Shown: positions 1-8,238 of the stretch, in pieces | How the letters are laid out: every line of letters starts with the position of its first letter | Position numbering within the stretch: the stretch's first letter is position 1 | Source of the DNA: Clostridium frigoris | GTDB lineage: Bacteria > Bacillota > Clostridia > Clostridiales > Clostridiaceae | NCBI RefSeq assembly: GCF_018861865.1 | Contig: NZ_JAHLDV010000034.1 | Span: 1 to 40,506 of the forward strand | Direction: 5' to 3' | DNA length: 40,506 nt | Translations under genes and position numbers: made by a program | The notes under the pieces: model-generated | Seen by the model: the letters and a program-made list of their open reading frames with translations, nothing else | Databases searched by the model: none | What the model was told of the DNA's origin: nothing

Positions 1-1
1 G

Positions 2-643
2 AGTTCATTCGTATTTACTTCATTTTGTGGATTATTAATTGAGTTTTTAAGAGATTATTTTAAAAAATATGCTGAGCTAATACTTGTTGTTGTTCTGTCT
101 TTAAGTGTTGGGATTGCTATTACTATCATGAGTTCTGGAGAATTACATGCAAATGTGAACTCATTTCTATTTGGAAGCGTATTAACTGTAACAAGAGATG
201 ATTTATATGCTGTCTTAGCTTTAAGTCTTGTATCAATTGTGACATTAATAATATTATATAATAAACTTGTTATTATAGCTTTTGATGAAGAAGCAGCAAA
301 AGTTGGAAGAATAAATGTTAAATTAATTAATTATATATTTGCTATATTAGTTGCTGCTACAATATCTGTTTCTATGAGAATTGTTGGAGTACTTGTTTTA
401 AGCTCTATGATTGCTTTGCCTGTAGCTACAGCAATGCAATTAGAGAAAGGGTTTAAATCAACTCTTTTATACTCAATATTGTTTAGTGTGATAGACATAC
501 TCTTGTCACTATTCATTTCTTATTATATGAATTGTGCACCTGGAGGTATAACTGCATTGATTTCAGTTGTATTACTTGCATTAGTTATATTGATAAAAAA
601 GATAAGTTTATTATCATCAAAAAAAGCATTGCAAAATAAATAG
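2..643 (+). CDS. ABC-3 family metal (zinc/manganese) permease, 5'-truncated by window edge
   Basis: Membrane permease subunit of a ZnuB/TroC-type ABC importer that would carry Zn or Mn across the cell membrane with a binding protein and an ATPase encoded upstream, outside the window. The frame is open from base 2, so the gene enters from the left; the internal ATG at 128 is not its start. The visible 213 residues hold several hydrophobic segments. They include HANVNSFLFGSVLTV and VGVLVLSSMIALPVA, both typical of the ABC-3 family and its translocation pore. The next reading frame, 6 bases on, is a scar of a YcgQ-like gene, a family often found beside zinc transporters. Which metal it carries cannot be read from the sequence. 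Confidence 0.85.
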   Translation, partial: SSFVFTSFCGLLIEFLRDYFKKYAELILVVVLSLSVGIAITIMSSGELHANVNSFLFGSVLTVTRDDLYAVLALSLVSIVTLIILYNKLVIIAFDEEAAKVGRINVKLINYIFAILVAATISVSMRIVGVLVLSSMIALPVATAMQLEKGFKSTLLYSILFSVIDILLSLFISYYMNCAPGGITALISVVLLALVILIKKISLLSSKKALQNK

Positions 644-645
644 AG

Positions 646-876
646 AATGAGTTTGTTCCGGCCAGGCTTATGATGACTTGCTGTGCAGCAGATTTAGCCC
701 CAGTTGGACTTTTAGCTAATTATGATAAGGCTAAGGACCTAAAACAAGATACATGGATAAAGGTTACTGGAAAAATAAAAGATTTAAACTATAATGGTGA
801 AAAAACACCTATAATTATAGTTGAAAGTATAAAGAATACAGAAAAACCTAAAATTGAATATGTCTATCCTTTTTAG
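646..876 (+). pseudogene. C-terminal scar of a TIGR03943/DUF1980 (YcgQ-like) gene
   Basis: The frame reads EFVPARLMMTCCAADLAPVG and ends YVYPF at a stop at 874-876. The conserved CCAAD...PVG block and a following WIKVTG segment are typical of the C-terminal half of YcgQ-like proteins, which work with a membrane permease partner and are often zinc-regulated. The N-terminal part is missing: homology begins directly after the stop of the permease gene, with no ribosome site. A 68-residue product from the ATG at 670 is possible in principle, but a truncation remnant is more likely. Family assignment is from memory of the motif. Confidence 0.6.
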
Positions 877-943
877 ATTATTAAAATAATTGGGATATAA
901 TTTTGTTATCTTATAACTATTGAAGATTGTGATTAGGGTAATG

Positions 944-978
944 AAAAAGGTTGATTAAGTTATAATCAACCTTTTTTA
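944..978 (+). terminator. Rho-independent terminator
   Basis: A 14-bp perfect stem (944-957 with 963-976) closes a 5-base loop and runs into T-rich sequence. It ends the permease transcript. The group II intron begins 3 to 5 bases after it, so it probably served as the intron's insertion target. Confidence 0.85.
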
Positions 979-1397
979 TAGTTTGCCCGGCATGGGCGCA
1001 ATCTAATGGGTGGAAGTCCCTAGCACAGGTTAATAGTGCCAAGTGCATAGCCTAAGATAAGGGTGTCCGCCGTGAGGCGGAATCTGAAGGAAGTCGACGG
1101 CCAAACTCTGGTCTGACGAACAGAAATTACATATAAGGCATATGCTTGTGGGTAAGTTTGCTATACAAAACAAAGCCCAAAACTATTCGAAACAAGCGGT
1201 GTAAATGTAGCAGATAGATGGAGTGAAAGATTGCGTTCTTACCCGGGGAGATCTGATAGGCAAGTTGTGGATATGAATTTAGAAATAACAAAACATACAG
1301 TGATGTATGTCTGAACTATCAGAAGTCAGCAGAAGTCATAGTACCATGCAAAACGCGTTAGCGTGGGAAGGACTGAACAATAGGAGGTTTTGAAATT

Positions 1398-2807
1398 TTG
1401 AAAGATACGAAGAAATATGATGAAAGCAGACAACTTCATAAAGAAGGCTCTCTACGAGAGAATAGAGTGGAACTTAAAGGTAACGTAGAAGTGCATAGTA
1501 TTTCTCCTATGTCAGAAGAAGGAAGAAACGATGTAAATAAATACGGTAATGATTTACTTGAGCAAGTATTGTCGAGGGATAATATGAACAAAGCTTATAA
1601 ACGAGTAAAGGCCAATAAAGGAAGTCATGGAATTGATGGGTTGATGGTAGATGAACTTCTACATTACCTAAAAGAACATGGACAAGAATTAAGGCAATCA
1701 TTACTAGAAAATAGATATAGACCCCTAGCAGTGAGAAGGGTAGAAATACCCAAACCTGATGGGGGAATAAGATTACTAGGAATACCTACTGTGGTAGATA
1801 GAGTTGTTCAACAAGCAATTTCACAAGTTCTAATACCAATATATGAAAAGAAATTTTCTGATAATAGTTATTGCTTTAGACCTTTAAGAAGTGCAAAACA
1901 AGCTGTTGAAAAATGTAGGGGATATATTAATGCTGGCTATACGTGGGTGGTAAATATTGATCTTTCTAAATACTTTGATACGATAAATCATGATAAGTTA
2001 ATAAAAATACTATCGGAAGATATTAAAGATGGTAGAGTAATTTCTTTGATACGAAAGTATCTACAAAGCGGAGTAATGATAAATGGTATATTTATGAATA
2101 CAGAAGAAGGAGCACCTCAGGGTGGCCCATTATCACCGTTATTAAGTAACGTTATGTTACATAAACTTGATGTAGAGCTAACAAAGCGGGAACTAAAGTT
2201 TTGTAGATATGCTGATGATGCAAATATATATGTTAAAAGTAAGAAATCAGCCAATAGAGTAATGGAGAGCATTACAAGATTTATTGAGGAAAATTTAAAG
2301 CTTAAAGTGAATAAAGAAAAAAGTTCAGTAGATAGACCTTGGAAACTTAAATTTTTAGGATTTTCGTTTTACCGTTCAAAAGGTGAATACAGAATGAGAG
2401 TTCCTCAAAAGCCTATAAGTAAATTCAAAGCAAAGCTAAAAGAATTAACTTCAAGAAGTAATGCGATGAGCATGGAATATAGGTTAATGAAACTTAAGCA
2501 AGTGATAGTTGGATGGGTAAATTATTTTGCTATTGCAGACATTAAAAGTATTCTTAAAACACTTGACCAATGGTTAAGACGAAGAATTAGAATGTGTTTT
2601 TGGAAACAGTGGAAAAAGATTAAGACAAAACATGGAAACCTTGTTAAATTAGGTTTGAACAATAATAAAGCCTGGCAATATGCAAATACAAGGAAAAGCT
2701 ATTGGAGAATATCCAATAGCCCTATATTAGCCAAAACATTAACTAGTAAGTACCTTAAAAAGATAGGTTTAGTTTCTATATCTGAAACATATTTATTAAA
2801 ACATTAA
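1398..2807 (+). CDS. ltrA: Group II intron-encoded reverse transcriptase/maturase
   Basis: Copies intron RNA into DNA and helps the intron splice. 469 residues from TTG at 1398, with AGGAGGT eight bases upstream. RT blocks are in order: an RRVEIPKPDGG segment near residue 115, SYCFRP, the first catalytic aspartate in VNIDLSKYFDTINH, APQGGPLSPLL, and the catalytic CRYADD near residue 275. The maturase (X) domain includes LKFLGFSFY and a GWVNYF block. It ends about 469 with no HNH endonuclease domain, as expected for subgroup IIC enzymes. From memory it resembles the Eubacterium rectale (Marathon) RT closely. All catalytic residues are present, so it appears intact. Confidence 0.95.
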   Translation: MKDTKKYDESRQLHKEGSLRENRVELKGNVEVHSISPMSEEGRNDVNKYGNDLLEQVLSRDNMNKAYKRVKANKGSHGIDGLMVDELLHYLKEHGQELRQSLLENRYRPLAVRRVEIPKPDGGIRLLGIPTVVDRVVQQAISQVLIPIYEKKFSDNSYCFRPLRSAKQAVEKCRGYINAGYTWVVNIDLSKYFDTINHDKLIKILSEDIKDGRVISLIRKYLQSGVMINGIFMNTEEGAPQGGPLSPLLSNVMLHKLDVELTKRELKFCRYADDANIYVKSKKSANRVMESITRFIEENLKLKVNKEKSSVDRPWKLKFLGFSFYRSKGEYRMRVPQKPISKFKAKLKELTSRSNAMSMEYRLMKLKQVIVGWVNYFAIADIKSILKTLDQWLRRRIRMCFWKQWKKIKTKHGNLVKLGLNNNKAWQYANTRKSYWRISNSPILAKTLTSKYLKKIGLVSISETYLLKH

Positions 2808-2815
2808 GTTCTATT

Positions 2816-2893
2816 GAACCGCCGTGTACCGAACGGTACGCACGGTGGTGTGAGAGGTCGCTAAATAAATTAATTATTTAGCTCCTACTCGAT
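2816..2893 (+). ncRNA. Intron domains V and VI
   Basis: The catalytic domain V is seen as a hairpin with paired GCCGTG.../...CACGGTGG arms around a GTACC-GAAC-GGTAC tip (about 2820-2848). Domain VI is the following AT-rich hairpin at 2861-2882. These lie between the maturase stop and the intron 3' end. Assignment rests on position and folding by eye. Confidence 0.7.
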
Positions 2894-2898
2894 TTGTT

Positions 2899-3738
2899 TT
2901 ATAGCATTTCAATAATATTTCCAGTATTGTTATATATAAATTCATCCACAAATTCATGCCTAATTTTTTCAACGGCATATTTTCCAGTGCAATGAGACAT
3001 TGCTAAAATGCAGATGTTTTTTTCTTTGAAATAGTTCATTGTAGTCTTTAATCTTTGTTCATCTGCTTCAACTAAATGTGTTCCACCAACAATACCATAG
3101 ATTGACATACCTGTTCGCTCTATAATGGTTTCTAGAATATTAATTATCCCTACATGAGAACATCCTACTATGACCACCAAACCTTTTTCATGTTTCACTA
3201 CTAATACTATTTCATCAGAAAAATTATCTGCTACATAGTTTTCATCTTGTTTTATTTGAAAAATTTTGTTTATCTGTTCAAAATCATTACTTTTTTTAAA
3301 ATTAGAGAATATCATTATATTTTCAGTAATATAAAATATGTCTTCCTTAATATATTTTACGACAATATTATTTTGATTAACATATTCTTTATCAAAGGAA
3401 TTACCAATATATTTGTAATTATCTTTTTCCACGATTTTATATTTATTATTAAAAAAACTTTTTCCTACAATTAAATTATATGATGTATAATCTTCATCAA
3501 CAAGTTTTCTAAATCCTCCAGTATGGTCATAATGTCCATGACTTAACACAATATAATCCAATTTACTTAAATCAATTTTCAACAATTCAGTGTTTTTAAT
3601 AAAATCTCCACTTTGACCAGTATCAAATAATATTTTCATTCCATCAGTTTCAATATAAAGAGACAACCCGTGTTCGTTAAATAAAAGATTATTAATATCA
3701 TTATTATTTTCTATAAGAGTTGTTATTTTTAAATTCAT
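2899..3738 (-). CDS. Metallo-beta-lactamase-fold hydrolase
   Basis: Cytosolic MBL-fold enzyme of the group often labelled 7,8-dihydropterin-6-yl-methyl-4-(beta-D-ribofuranosyl)aminobenzene 5'-phosphate synthase-like. The 279-residue protein has the binuclear metal motif SHGHYDH at residues 66-72 and later metal or active-site histidines in GCSHVG, GGTHL and MSHCTGK. I prefer ATG at 3738; an alternative TTG at 3750 lies only two bases after the GGGAG site. It is the last gene of a leftward group with the MOSC and hisC genes. A decayed second copy lies at 16437-16925 on the other strand. The true substrate is unknown. Confidence 0.8.
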   Translation of the reverse strand: MNLKITTLIENNNDINNLLFNEHGLSLYIETDGMKILFDTGQSGDFIKNTELLKIDLSKLDYIVLSHGHYDHTGGFRKLVDEDYTSYNLIVGKSFFNNKYKIVEKDNYKYIGNSFDKEYVNQNNIVVKYIKEDIFYITENIMIFSNFKKSNDFEQINKIFQIKQDENYVADNFSDEIVLVVKHEKGLVVIVGCSHVGIINILETIIERTGMSIYGIVGGTHLVEADEQRLKTTMNYFKEKNICILAMSHCTGKYAVEKIRHEFVDEFIYNNTGNIIEML

Positions 3739-3801
3739 CTTAATTACCAATTCTCCCTTCTGTTTTTTCTAAAAAATTAGTATTTATATATTTTTTACTT
3801 T

Positions 3802-4245
3802 TTAGAAAGGTATTATTTCTACAGAATCTCTCTTTCTTATTTTACCACCATTAATTACTTTACAAAATAAACCTTCACTTGGTAAAAGACTTATACCAAA
3901 TGTTCTGCTAACTATGCTAGGATGATCCTCTTTACCAATTTGGGTTATCTCTAAAACAACATCTGTGGCTAAGCTGATTCTGTTTCCAACTATTAAATTA
4001 GATAAATCTAGACCATCAATTAGAATATTCTCTGCAAAATCTCCAGGTCCTATATTTAAGTTATGTTCTATATTAGCCTTTTGGACACTAAACCAATTAA
4101 GGCAAGTTATTTGGCGACTCCAATTACCTGCATGTCCATCATTTTCTATCCCATAGTTTTCTATGAGATTAGCTTCATGTACTTCCTTTTTTAACTGTCC
4201 TCGCTCTAGACTAATAGATATGGCATATATAAGTCCTTTGCTCAT
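3802..4245 (-). CDS. MOSC domain protein
   Basis: 147 residues, about the length of stand-alone MOSC proteins of anaerobes, which are linked to molybdenum-cofactor sulfur handling. The family pattern is clear: AISISLERG, NDGHAGNWSRQI, GPGDFAENI, EITQIGKEDH and a C-terminal GGKIRKRDSVEI. Clostridial homologues I recall carry a cysteine at the position where this one reads aspartate (GKEDH rather than GKECH), so the usual persulfide-bearing residue may be missing. The start at 4245 has a GGGGAGTGA ribosome site. It lies 113 bases after hisC and 64 bases before the MBL gene, all leftward. Confidence 0.8.
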   Translation of the reverse strand: MSKGLIYAISISLERGQLKKEVHEANLIENYGIENDGHAGNWSRQITCLNWFSVQKANIEHNLNIGPGDFAENILIDGLDLSNLIVGNRISLATDVVLEITQIGKEDHPSIVSRTFGISLLPSEGLFCKVINGGKIRKRDSVEIIPF

Positions 4246-4358
4246 TTAAATCACTCCCCGTTTTTAATAAGATCATCACTTCATCATAACCATTTATTAC
4301 TGCATTTCTTTCTTAATAAGTTTAATCGTATTTAATTGGTTATTAGAAATAATTTATA

Positions 4359-5434
4359 TTAAATTTCTGTTTCCATCTCTAGAATAATCTGTTCTAATCT
4401 TTTTATAAGCATTTTCATTTCTTCGTTAGTGCCTATACTTATTCTCAAAAAATTATTTATTCTAGGTTTATCAAAATATCTAACAAGAATTCCATATTTC
4501 CTTAATTTATTAAATATTATTTTTGCATTAATTTTAGTATGGGATACAAATAAAAAGTTAGCTTTTGATTCCAATATAATAAACTTTAATTCTCTAAGTA
4601 ATGGTACTGTTTTTTCTCTTGTATCCATAATTTTAAGGCGAACACTCTGAAAATAGGTTTCATCTTCAAAAGATGCTTTTGCACCAGCTAAAGCGATAGA
4701 ATCAATGGTATAAGAATTAATTGAGTTCTTAATTCTGTTGAGGCCCTCGATTAAGTCTTTATGTCCAAAAGCAAAACCAACACGCAACCCTGCTAGTGAT
4801 CTTGATTTAGAAAGTGTCTGAATAATCAATAGGTTTGGATAATTATTTACAAATCCAATTAAAGATTCTCCACCAAAGTCTATATAGGCTTCGTCTATTA
4901 TAACAACACTTTCTATGTTGTATTCCACAATTCGTTTTAAGGACTTTATTGATATATATTTGGTGGTTGGTGCATTTGGATTTGTTATTACAATTCCACC
5001 ATTTTCAATACAAAATGAATTTAAAGGCAAAGTAAATTCATCATCTAAGGGAATTAACTTATGTTTTAGACCAAATAGTTTAATATAAATTTCATAGAAA
5101 CTATATGTTATATCAGGAAATAAGATAGGCTTTTCTTTATAAAAAATGCCATAAAAGAGAAAGCAAGTACTTCATCTGAACCATTTCCTACAAATATTTG
5201 ATTAGGTGATAATTTATAATAATTTGCTAATGTGTTTTTAAGTTCATCACAGTTTGGGTCAGGGTATAACTGAAGATTTTCATTAGCCGCTTTGCTAATT
5301 GCTTCAATTACTTTTGGAGAGGGTGGGTACGGGTTTTCATTAGTGTTTAATTTAATATATTTCCTATCTTTAGGTTGTTCGCCTGGGATATAAGGTTCAA
5401 TGTTTTTTGTAGTTTCACTCCAATATTTACTCAT
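4359..5434 (-). pseudogene. hisC: Histidinol-phosphate aminotransferase, interrupted by one frameshift
   Basis: PLP enzyme converting imidazole-acetol phosphate to histidinol phosphate, or a HisC/CobD-like relative. The start at 5434 has a good AAAGGAGAT site. The N-terminal frame gives the [10 protein letters not shown] and GNGSDEVL motifs. Within a run of six A (5141-5146; six T on the coding strand) the frame slips, and the continuation reads [15 protein letters not shown]. It then gives the NPNAPT motif, IDEAYIDF and the PLP lysine in TLSKSRSLAGLRVGFAFG. Restoring one base yields about 359 residues, the normal family length. All motifs are intact, so this is either a very recent mutation, a phase-variable or slippage site, or a homopolymer sequencing error. 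Confidence 0.85.
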
Positions 5435-5524
5435 ACATAAATCTCCTTTTTATATCTAGTTCATTTAATTGTACATAAAATGATGGTAGTTTCTTACTCC
5501 AATAATTATTTAATTATACTATTG

Positions 5525-5584
5525 TTATTGGCGTTTGACAATAACAAAAAACAAGAGTAATATGAAATTAGCAAATGCCAATAA
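5525..5584 (+). promoter_or_regulatory. Operator-flanked promoter of orp cassette 1
   Basis: Palindrome 1 (5525-5544, TTATTGGCGTTTGACAATAA) contains the -35 box TTGACA (5535-5540). A 17-base spacer leads to the -10 box TAATAT (5558-5563). After a 4-base gap comes palindrome 2, TTAGCAAATGCCAATAA (5568-5584), over the expected start of transcription. The layout, a strong promoter gripped by two related palindromes, is repeated at 12556, 16992 and, partly decayed, 39032 and 38438. It implies repression by a dimeric regulator that has not been identified. Confidence 0.8.
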
Positions 5585-5610
5585 TTAATTATAGAAAAGG
5601 AGGAATAGTA

Positions 5611-5964
5611 ATGAAGATAGTAATTTCATCAGACGGAAAAATTAATGAAAATTTACTTGATAAGAGGTTTGGAAGGTGTGAATATTTCCAAATTCATGAT
5701 ACCGAAAGTGGAGAAGTTAAAATTTTAGAAAATAAAAGACAAAGTTCAAGTGGGGGAGCAGGTATTGTTGCATCTAACCAATTAATCGAAGAAAAAGTAG
5801 ACGTTATAATAACCGGTAATCTTGGACCTAATGCTTTTGAACTTATAGAAAAAGCAGGAATTAGAGCTTATAAATGTGGGATTATGGATATTAGTTCAGT
5901 TTTAGAAAAATATAATAAGGGTGAACTTGAAGAAATAAAAATGTCTGGACCTTCACTTCATTAA
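5611..5964 (+). CDS. NifX/ORP-type iron-molybdenum cofactor family protein (type A)
   Basis: 117-residue single-domain protein of the NifB/NifX/NafY C-terminal family (PF02579), which binds metal-sulfur clusters on their way to other proteins. Visible: MKIVISSDGKINENLLDKRF, GRCEYFQI, SGGAGIVASNQ and VIITGNLGPNAFELIEKAG. I chose ATG at 5611, seven bases after AAGGAGG; an upstream in-frame ATG at 5575 lies within operator 2 and has no ribosome site. It is the first gene of cassette 1, 30 bases before the MinD-like pair. The paralogue at 12637 keeps the same fold and operator, and another copy is dead at 17052-17145. The ligand cluster is unknown. Confidence 0.88.
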   Translation: MKIVISSDGKINENLLDKRFGRCEYFQIHDTESGEVKILENKRQSSSGGAGIVASNQLIEEKVDVIITGNLGPNAFELIEKAGIRAYKCGIMDISSVLEKYNKGELEEIKMSGPSLH

Positions 5965-5994
5965 TCAAACTAGTAGATCGGAGAGGAGTATACA

Positions 5995-6825
5995 GTGAAT
6001 ATAGCAGTACTTAGTGGAAAAGGAGGGACAGGTAAAACAACTGTTTCAACTAATCTTGCATTAGTTTTAAAAGCAAATTATATTGATTGTGATGTAGAAG
6101 AACCAAATGGATTTATATTTCTAAAGCCATTAAATATTAATAAGAAAGAGGTACAGACCGATTATCCTTTTATTGATTATACTAAATGCAAACATTGTGG
6201 AGAGTGTGCGAATGCTTGTCAGTTTAATGCTTTAGCAAGAATCAACGAATGTATTATACTTTTCGAAAGATTATGTCATAGTTGTGGAGTTTGTAAAATT
6301 GTATGTAAATATGATGCAATAGAGTATAAGAAAAGAACTGTTGGAATTATCGAAGAAGGAAATTTAGAGGATATTCAGTGTAAACGAGGAGTATTAAATA
6401 TAGGCGAACCTATGGCCGTACCAATTATTAAAGAACTTTTAAATAATTTAAGTAAAAATATTAACATCCTTGATTGCTCACCTGGAACTTCTTGTAATGT
6501 GGTAAATACGCTTCAAAATGCTGATATAGCTATCCTTGTAACTGAACCTTCAGAATTTGGATTACATGATTTGAAAATGGCGGTTGAGCTTGTTAAGAGA
6601 TTCAATATACCTATGGGTATAGTAATTAACAAGAGCGTAAGTGATGAAAATATAATAACTCAATACTGTAAAAAGGAAAATATTTCGATAATAGGTTCTT
6701 TACCTTATAGTAGGAGTATTGCAAAACAGTATTCAAAAGGTGAAATGCTCATAGAAAATAATGAATATAGAAGCCTTTTTAATAACATTGCTAAAAATGT
6801 AAAGGAGATACTAGTATGGAATTAG
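5995..6825 (+). CDS. MinD-family P-loop ATPase with two [4Fe-4S] motifs, partner 1
   Basis: 276-residue cytosolic ATPase from GTG at 5995 with a GAGAGGAG site. The deviant Walker A SGKGGTGKTT is at residues 7-16. A ferredoxin insert supplies CxxCxxCxxxC at Cys 65, 68, 71, 75 and at Cys 94, 97, 100, 104. Later DCSPGTSCNVV and VTEPSEFGLHDL are switch regions of the family. Such proteins are the iron-sulfur ATPases of Desulfovibrio orp-type operons and resemble Mrp/NBP35 cluster carriers. It overlaps the next gene by 10 bases, so the two are probably translationally coupled and act as a heterodimer. The paralogue at 13004 has the same arrangement. Confidence 0.9.
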   Translation: MNIAVLSGKGGTGKTTVSTNLALVLKANYIDCDVEEPNGFIFLKPLNINKKEVQTDYPFIDYTKCKHCGECANACQFNALARINECIILFERLCHSCGVCKIVCKYDAIEYKKRTVGIIEEGNLEDIQCKRGVLNIGEPMAVPIIKELLNNLSKNINILDCSPGTSCNVVNTLQNADIAILVTEPSEFGLHDLKMAVELVKRFNIPMGIVINKSVSDENIITQYCKKENISIIGSLPYSRSIAKQYSKGEMLIENNEYRSLFNNIAKNVKEILVWN

Positions 6826-7727
6826 TAGTATTAAGTGGAAAAGGAGGAACTGGTAAAACTACAATTGCTGTTGCTTTATCAGAACTTGCTAATGATCCTA
6901 TAAAAGTAGATTGTGATGTAGATGCTCCTAATTTTTATCTGTTTTATAAAGGGGAAGACTTAAAGAAAGAAGACTTTTATGGAGGTAAAAAAGCTATTAT
7001 AGATAAAGATCTTTGTACTGAATGTGGTTTATGTGAAAAGTATTGTAAGTTTGATGCAATAAAAAACAATCAAGTAAATATTTATAAATGTGAAGGTTGT
7101 GGAGCTTGTACTATTGTTTGTACTGAAAATGCTGTTAAATTAACCAATGAAAAAAGTGCAGATGTATTTATGACAAAAGACTCTAAAGGAATATTATCCA
7201 GGGCAGAAATGGAAGTTGGAAGTGAGGGCTCCGGAAAGCTTATTACTATATTAAGAAAAAATAGTGAGGAATTTAAAAAAAAAGAATCAGAAATTGAAGA
7301 TAGCAAATCTTCATTAGTTCAAAAATTTAAAGGTATATTTAACAAACAAACTAAATTAACAATAGTAGATAGTTCTCCAGGTATAGGTTGCTCTGTAATG
7401 GCATCCGTAACAGGTTGTGATATAGCTTTAATTGTTACAGAACCCACAAAATCAGGTATGGAAGACTTTATGAGAGTAATGACTCTTTGTAAGCATTTTG
7501 AAGTTTGCACGCTGGTATGTATTAATAAATATGATATTAATGAAGAAATAGCAAAGCAAATTGAAACATTATGTTCACAAGAAAGTTTTAAAGTAGTAGG
7601 AAAAATTCCATATGATGATGTTGTTATGCAATCGATAAATGAGTTGAAACCTATAACTTGTTATAAAGATAGCATAGCAGAAAAGGCTATTGAAGATATG
7701 TGGAGCAATATAAAAGAATTTTTATAA
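6816..7727 (+). CDS. MinD-family P-loop ATPase with two [4Fe-4S] motifs, partner 2
   Basis: 303 residues. Walker A SGKGGTGKTT at 7-16; ferredoxin motifs at Cys 67, 70, 73, 77 and Cys 92, 95, 98, 102; DSSPGIGCSV and VTEPTKSGMEDF switch segments. ATG at 6816 lies inside the end of partner 1. Compared with its paralogue at 13831 it carries roughly 20 extra charged residues near position 155-175 (a KKKESEIEDSK stretch), probably a surface loop. Expected role: ATP-driven assembly or delivery of a metal-sulfur cluster onto the ORP/NifX proteins of the operon. This is inferred from context. Confidence 0.9.
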   Translation: MELVVLSGKGGTGKTTIAVALSELANDPIKVDCDVDAPNFYLFYKGEDLKKEDFYGGKKAIIDKDLCTECGLCEKYCKFDAIKNNQVNIYKCEGCGACTIVCTENAVKLTNEKSADVFMTKDSKGILSRAEMEVGSEGSGKLITILRKNSEEFKKKESEIEDSKSSLVQKFKGIFNKQTKLTIVDSSPGIGCSVMASVTGCDIALIVTEPTKSGMEDFMRVMTLCKHFEVCTLVCINKYDINEEIAKQIETLCSQESFKVVGKIPYDDVVMQSINELKPITCYKDSIAEKAIEDMWSNIKEFL

Positions 7728-7791
7728 AATTATTAAAACCAAATAAATATTATAGTTATAGCTATAGTTTAAAAATAGGGAGCATATACAA

Positions 7792-8151
7792 ATGACAGAC
7801 GTTTTAGAATATCATAAGCAAGGATATAATTGTGCAGAATCTATAATAAAGGCGTTTAATGAAGAAAATAATGTTAATATTCCAATTTCAATTGCTAGTC
7901 CTTTTGGTACAGGTATGATGGTAGGAAGTACTTGTGGAGCAGTTACAGGAGCACTTATGGCATTAGGAACATTAAAAGGAAGAGAAGAAGCGACGACTAA
8001 GAATGAATCGACAAAATATACAAAGGAAATAATAAATAAAGTAAAAGAAAAATATGGTACATTTGAATGCTTACAATTAAAGAAACAAGGCGTTTCTTGT
8101 AATGAAATAATTGAGTATACCTATAATGTTTTAAAAGAATGTGTAGAATAA
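7792..8151 (+). CDS. C_GCAxxG_C_C family redox protein
   Basis: 119-residue soluble protein with the family signature: Cys14 in GYNCAES, Cys48 in the TCGAVTGA block, Cys93 in FECLQL, Cys103 in VSCNEII and a final Cys117. The family (PF09719) is a putative metal-binding or redox-active group of anaerobes with no settled biochemical role. It follows the MinD pair by 64 bases and precedes the Mrp-ORP gene by 87. The 3' part of a duplicate survives as debris at 17150-17248, so the gene was once part of another copy of this cassette. Confidence 0.85.
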   Translation: MTDVLEYHKQGYNCAESIIKAFNEENNVNIPISIASPFGTGMMVGSTCGAVTGALMALGTLKGREEATTKNESTKYTKEIINKVKEKYGTFECLQLKKQGVSCNEIIEYTYNVLKECVE

Positions 8152-8238
8152 AATTTAATTTATAAATAGAAAGTTAAGGATATGTAGATTAATATGTAAA
8201 TAATTATTTATTAAAGAACAAAATAAGGAGGAATTTTG

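Larger units (their letters stand above)
981..2893 (+). mobile_element. Group II intron (probable subgroup IIC) with its own maturase
   Basis: Self-splicing retroelement. The 5' end reads GTTTGCCCGGCATGGGCGC, a variant of the usual GUGYG start, followed by about 400 bases of structured RNA that include a TCTGAAGGAAGT block. After the maturase gene come a domain V-like hairpin (about 2816-2858), a domain VI hairpin built on CTAAATAA/TTATTTAG (2861-2882), and the typical 3' end CTCCTACTCGAT at 2882-2893. The flanks are a terminator hairpin with its T-run on the left and TTGTTTT on the right, which is the classic group IIC integration site. The maturase matches that subgroup. Exact boundaries are inferred to within a few bases. 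Confidence 0.9.

Noticed and set aside
5525-5584. Possible CRISPR or MITE explanation for the repeated palindromes
   Set aside because: The repeats are scattered single units at promoters, with exact -35/-10 spacing and no terminal repeats or regular spacers.
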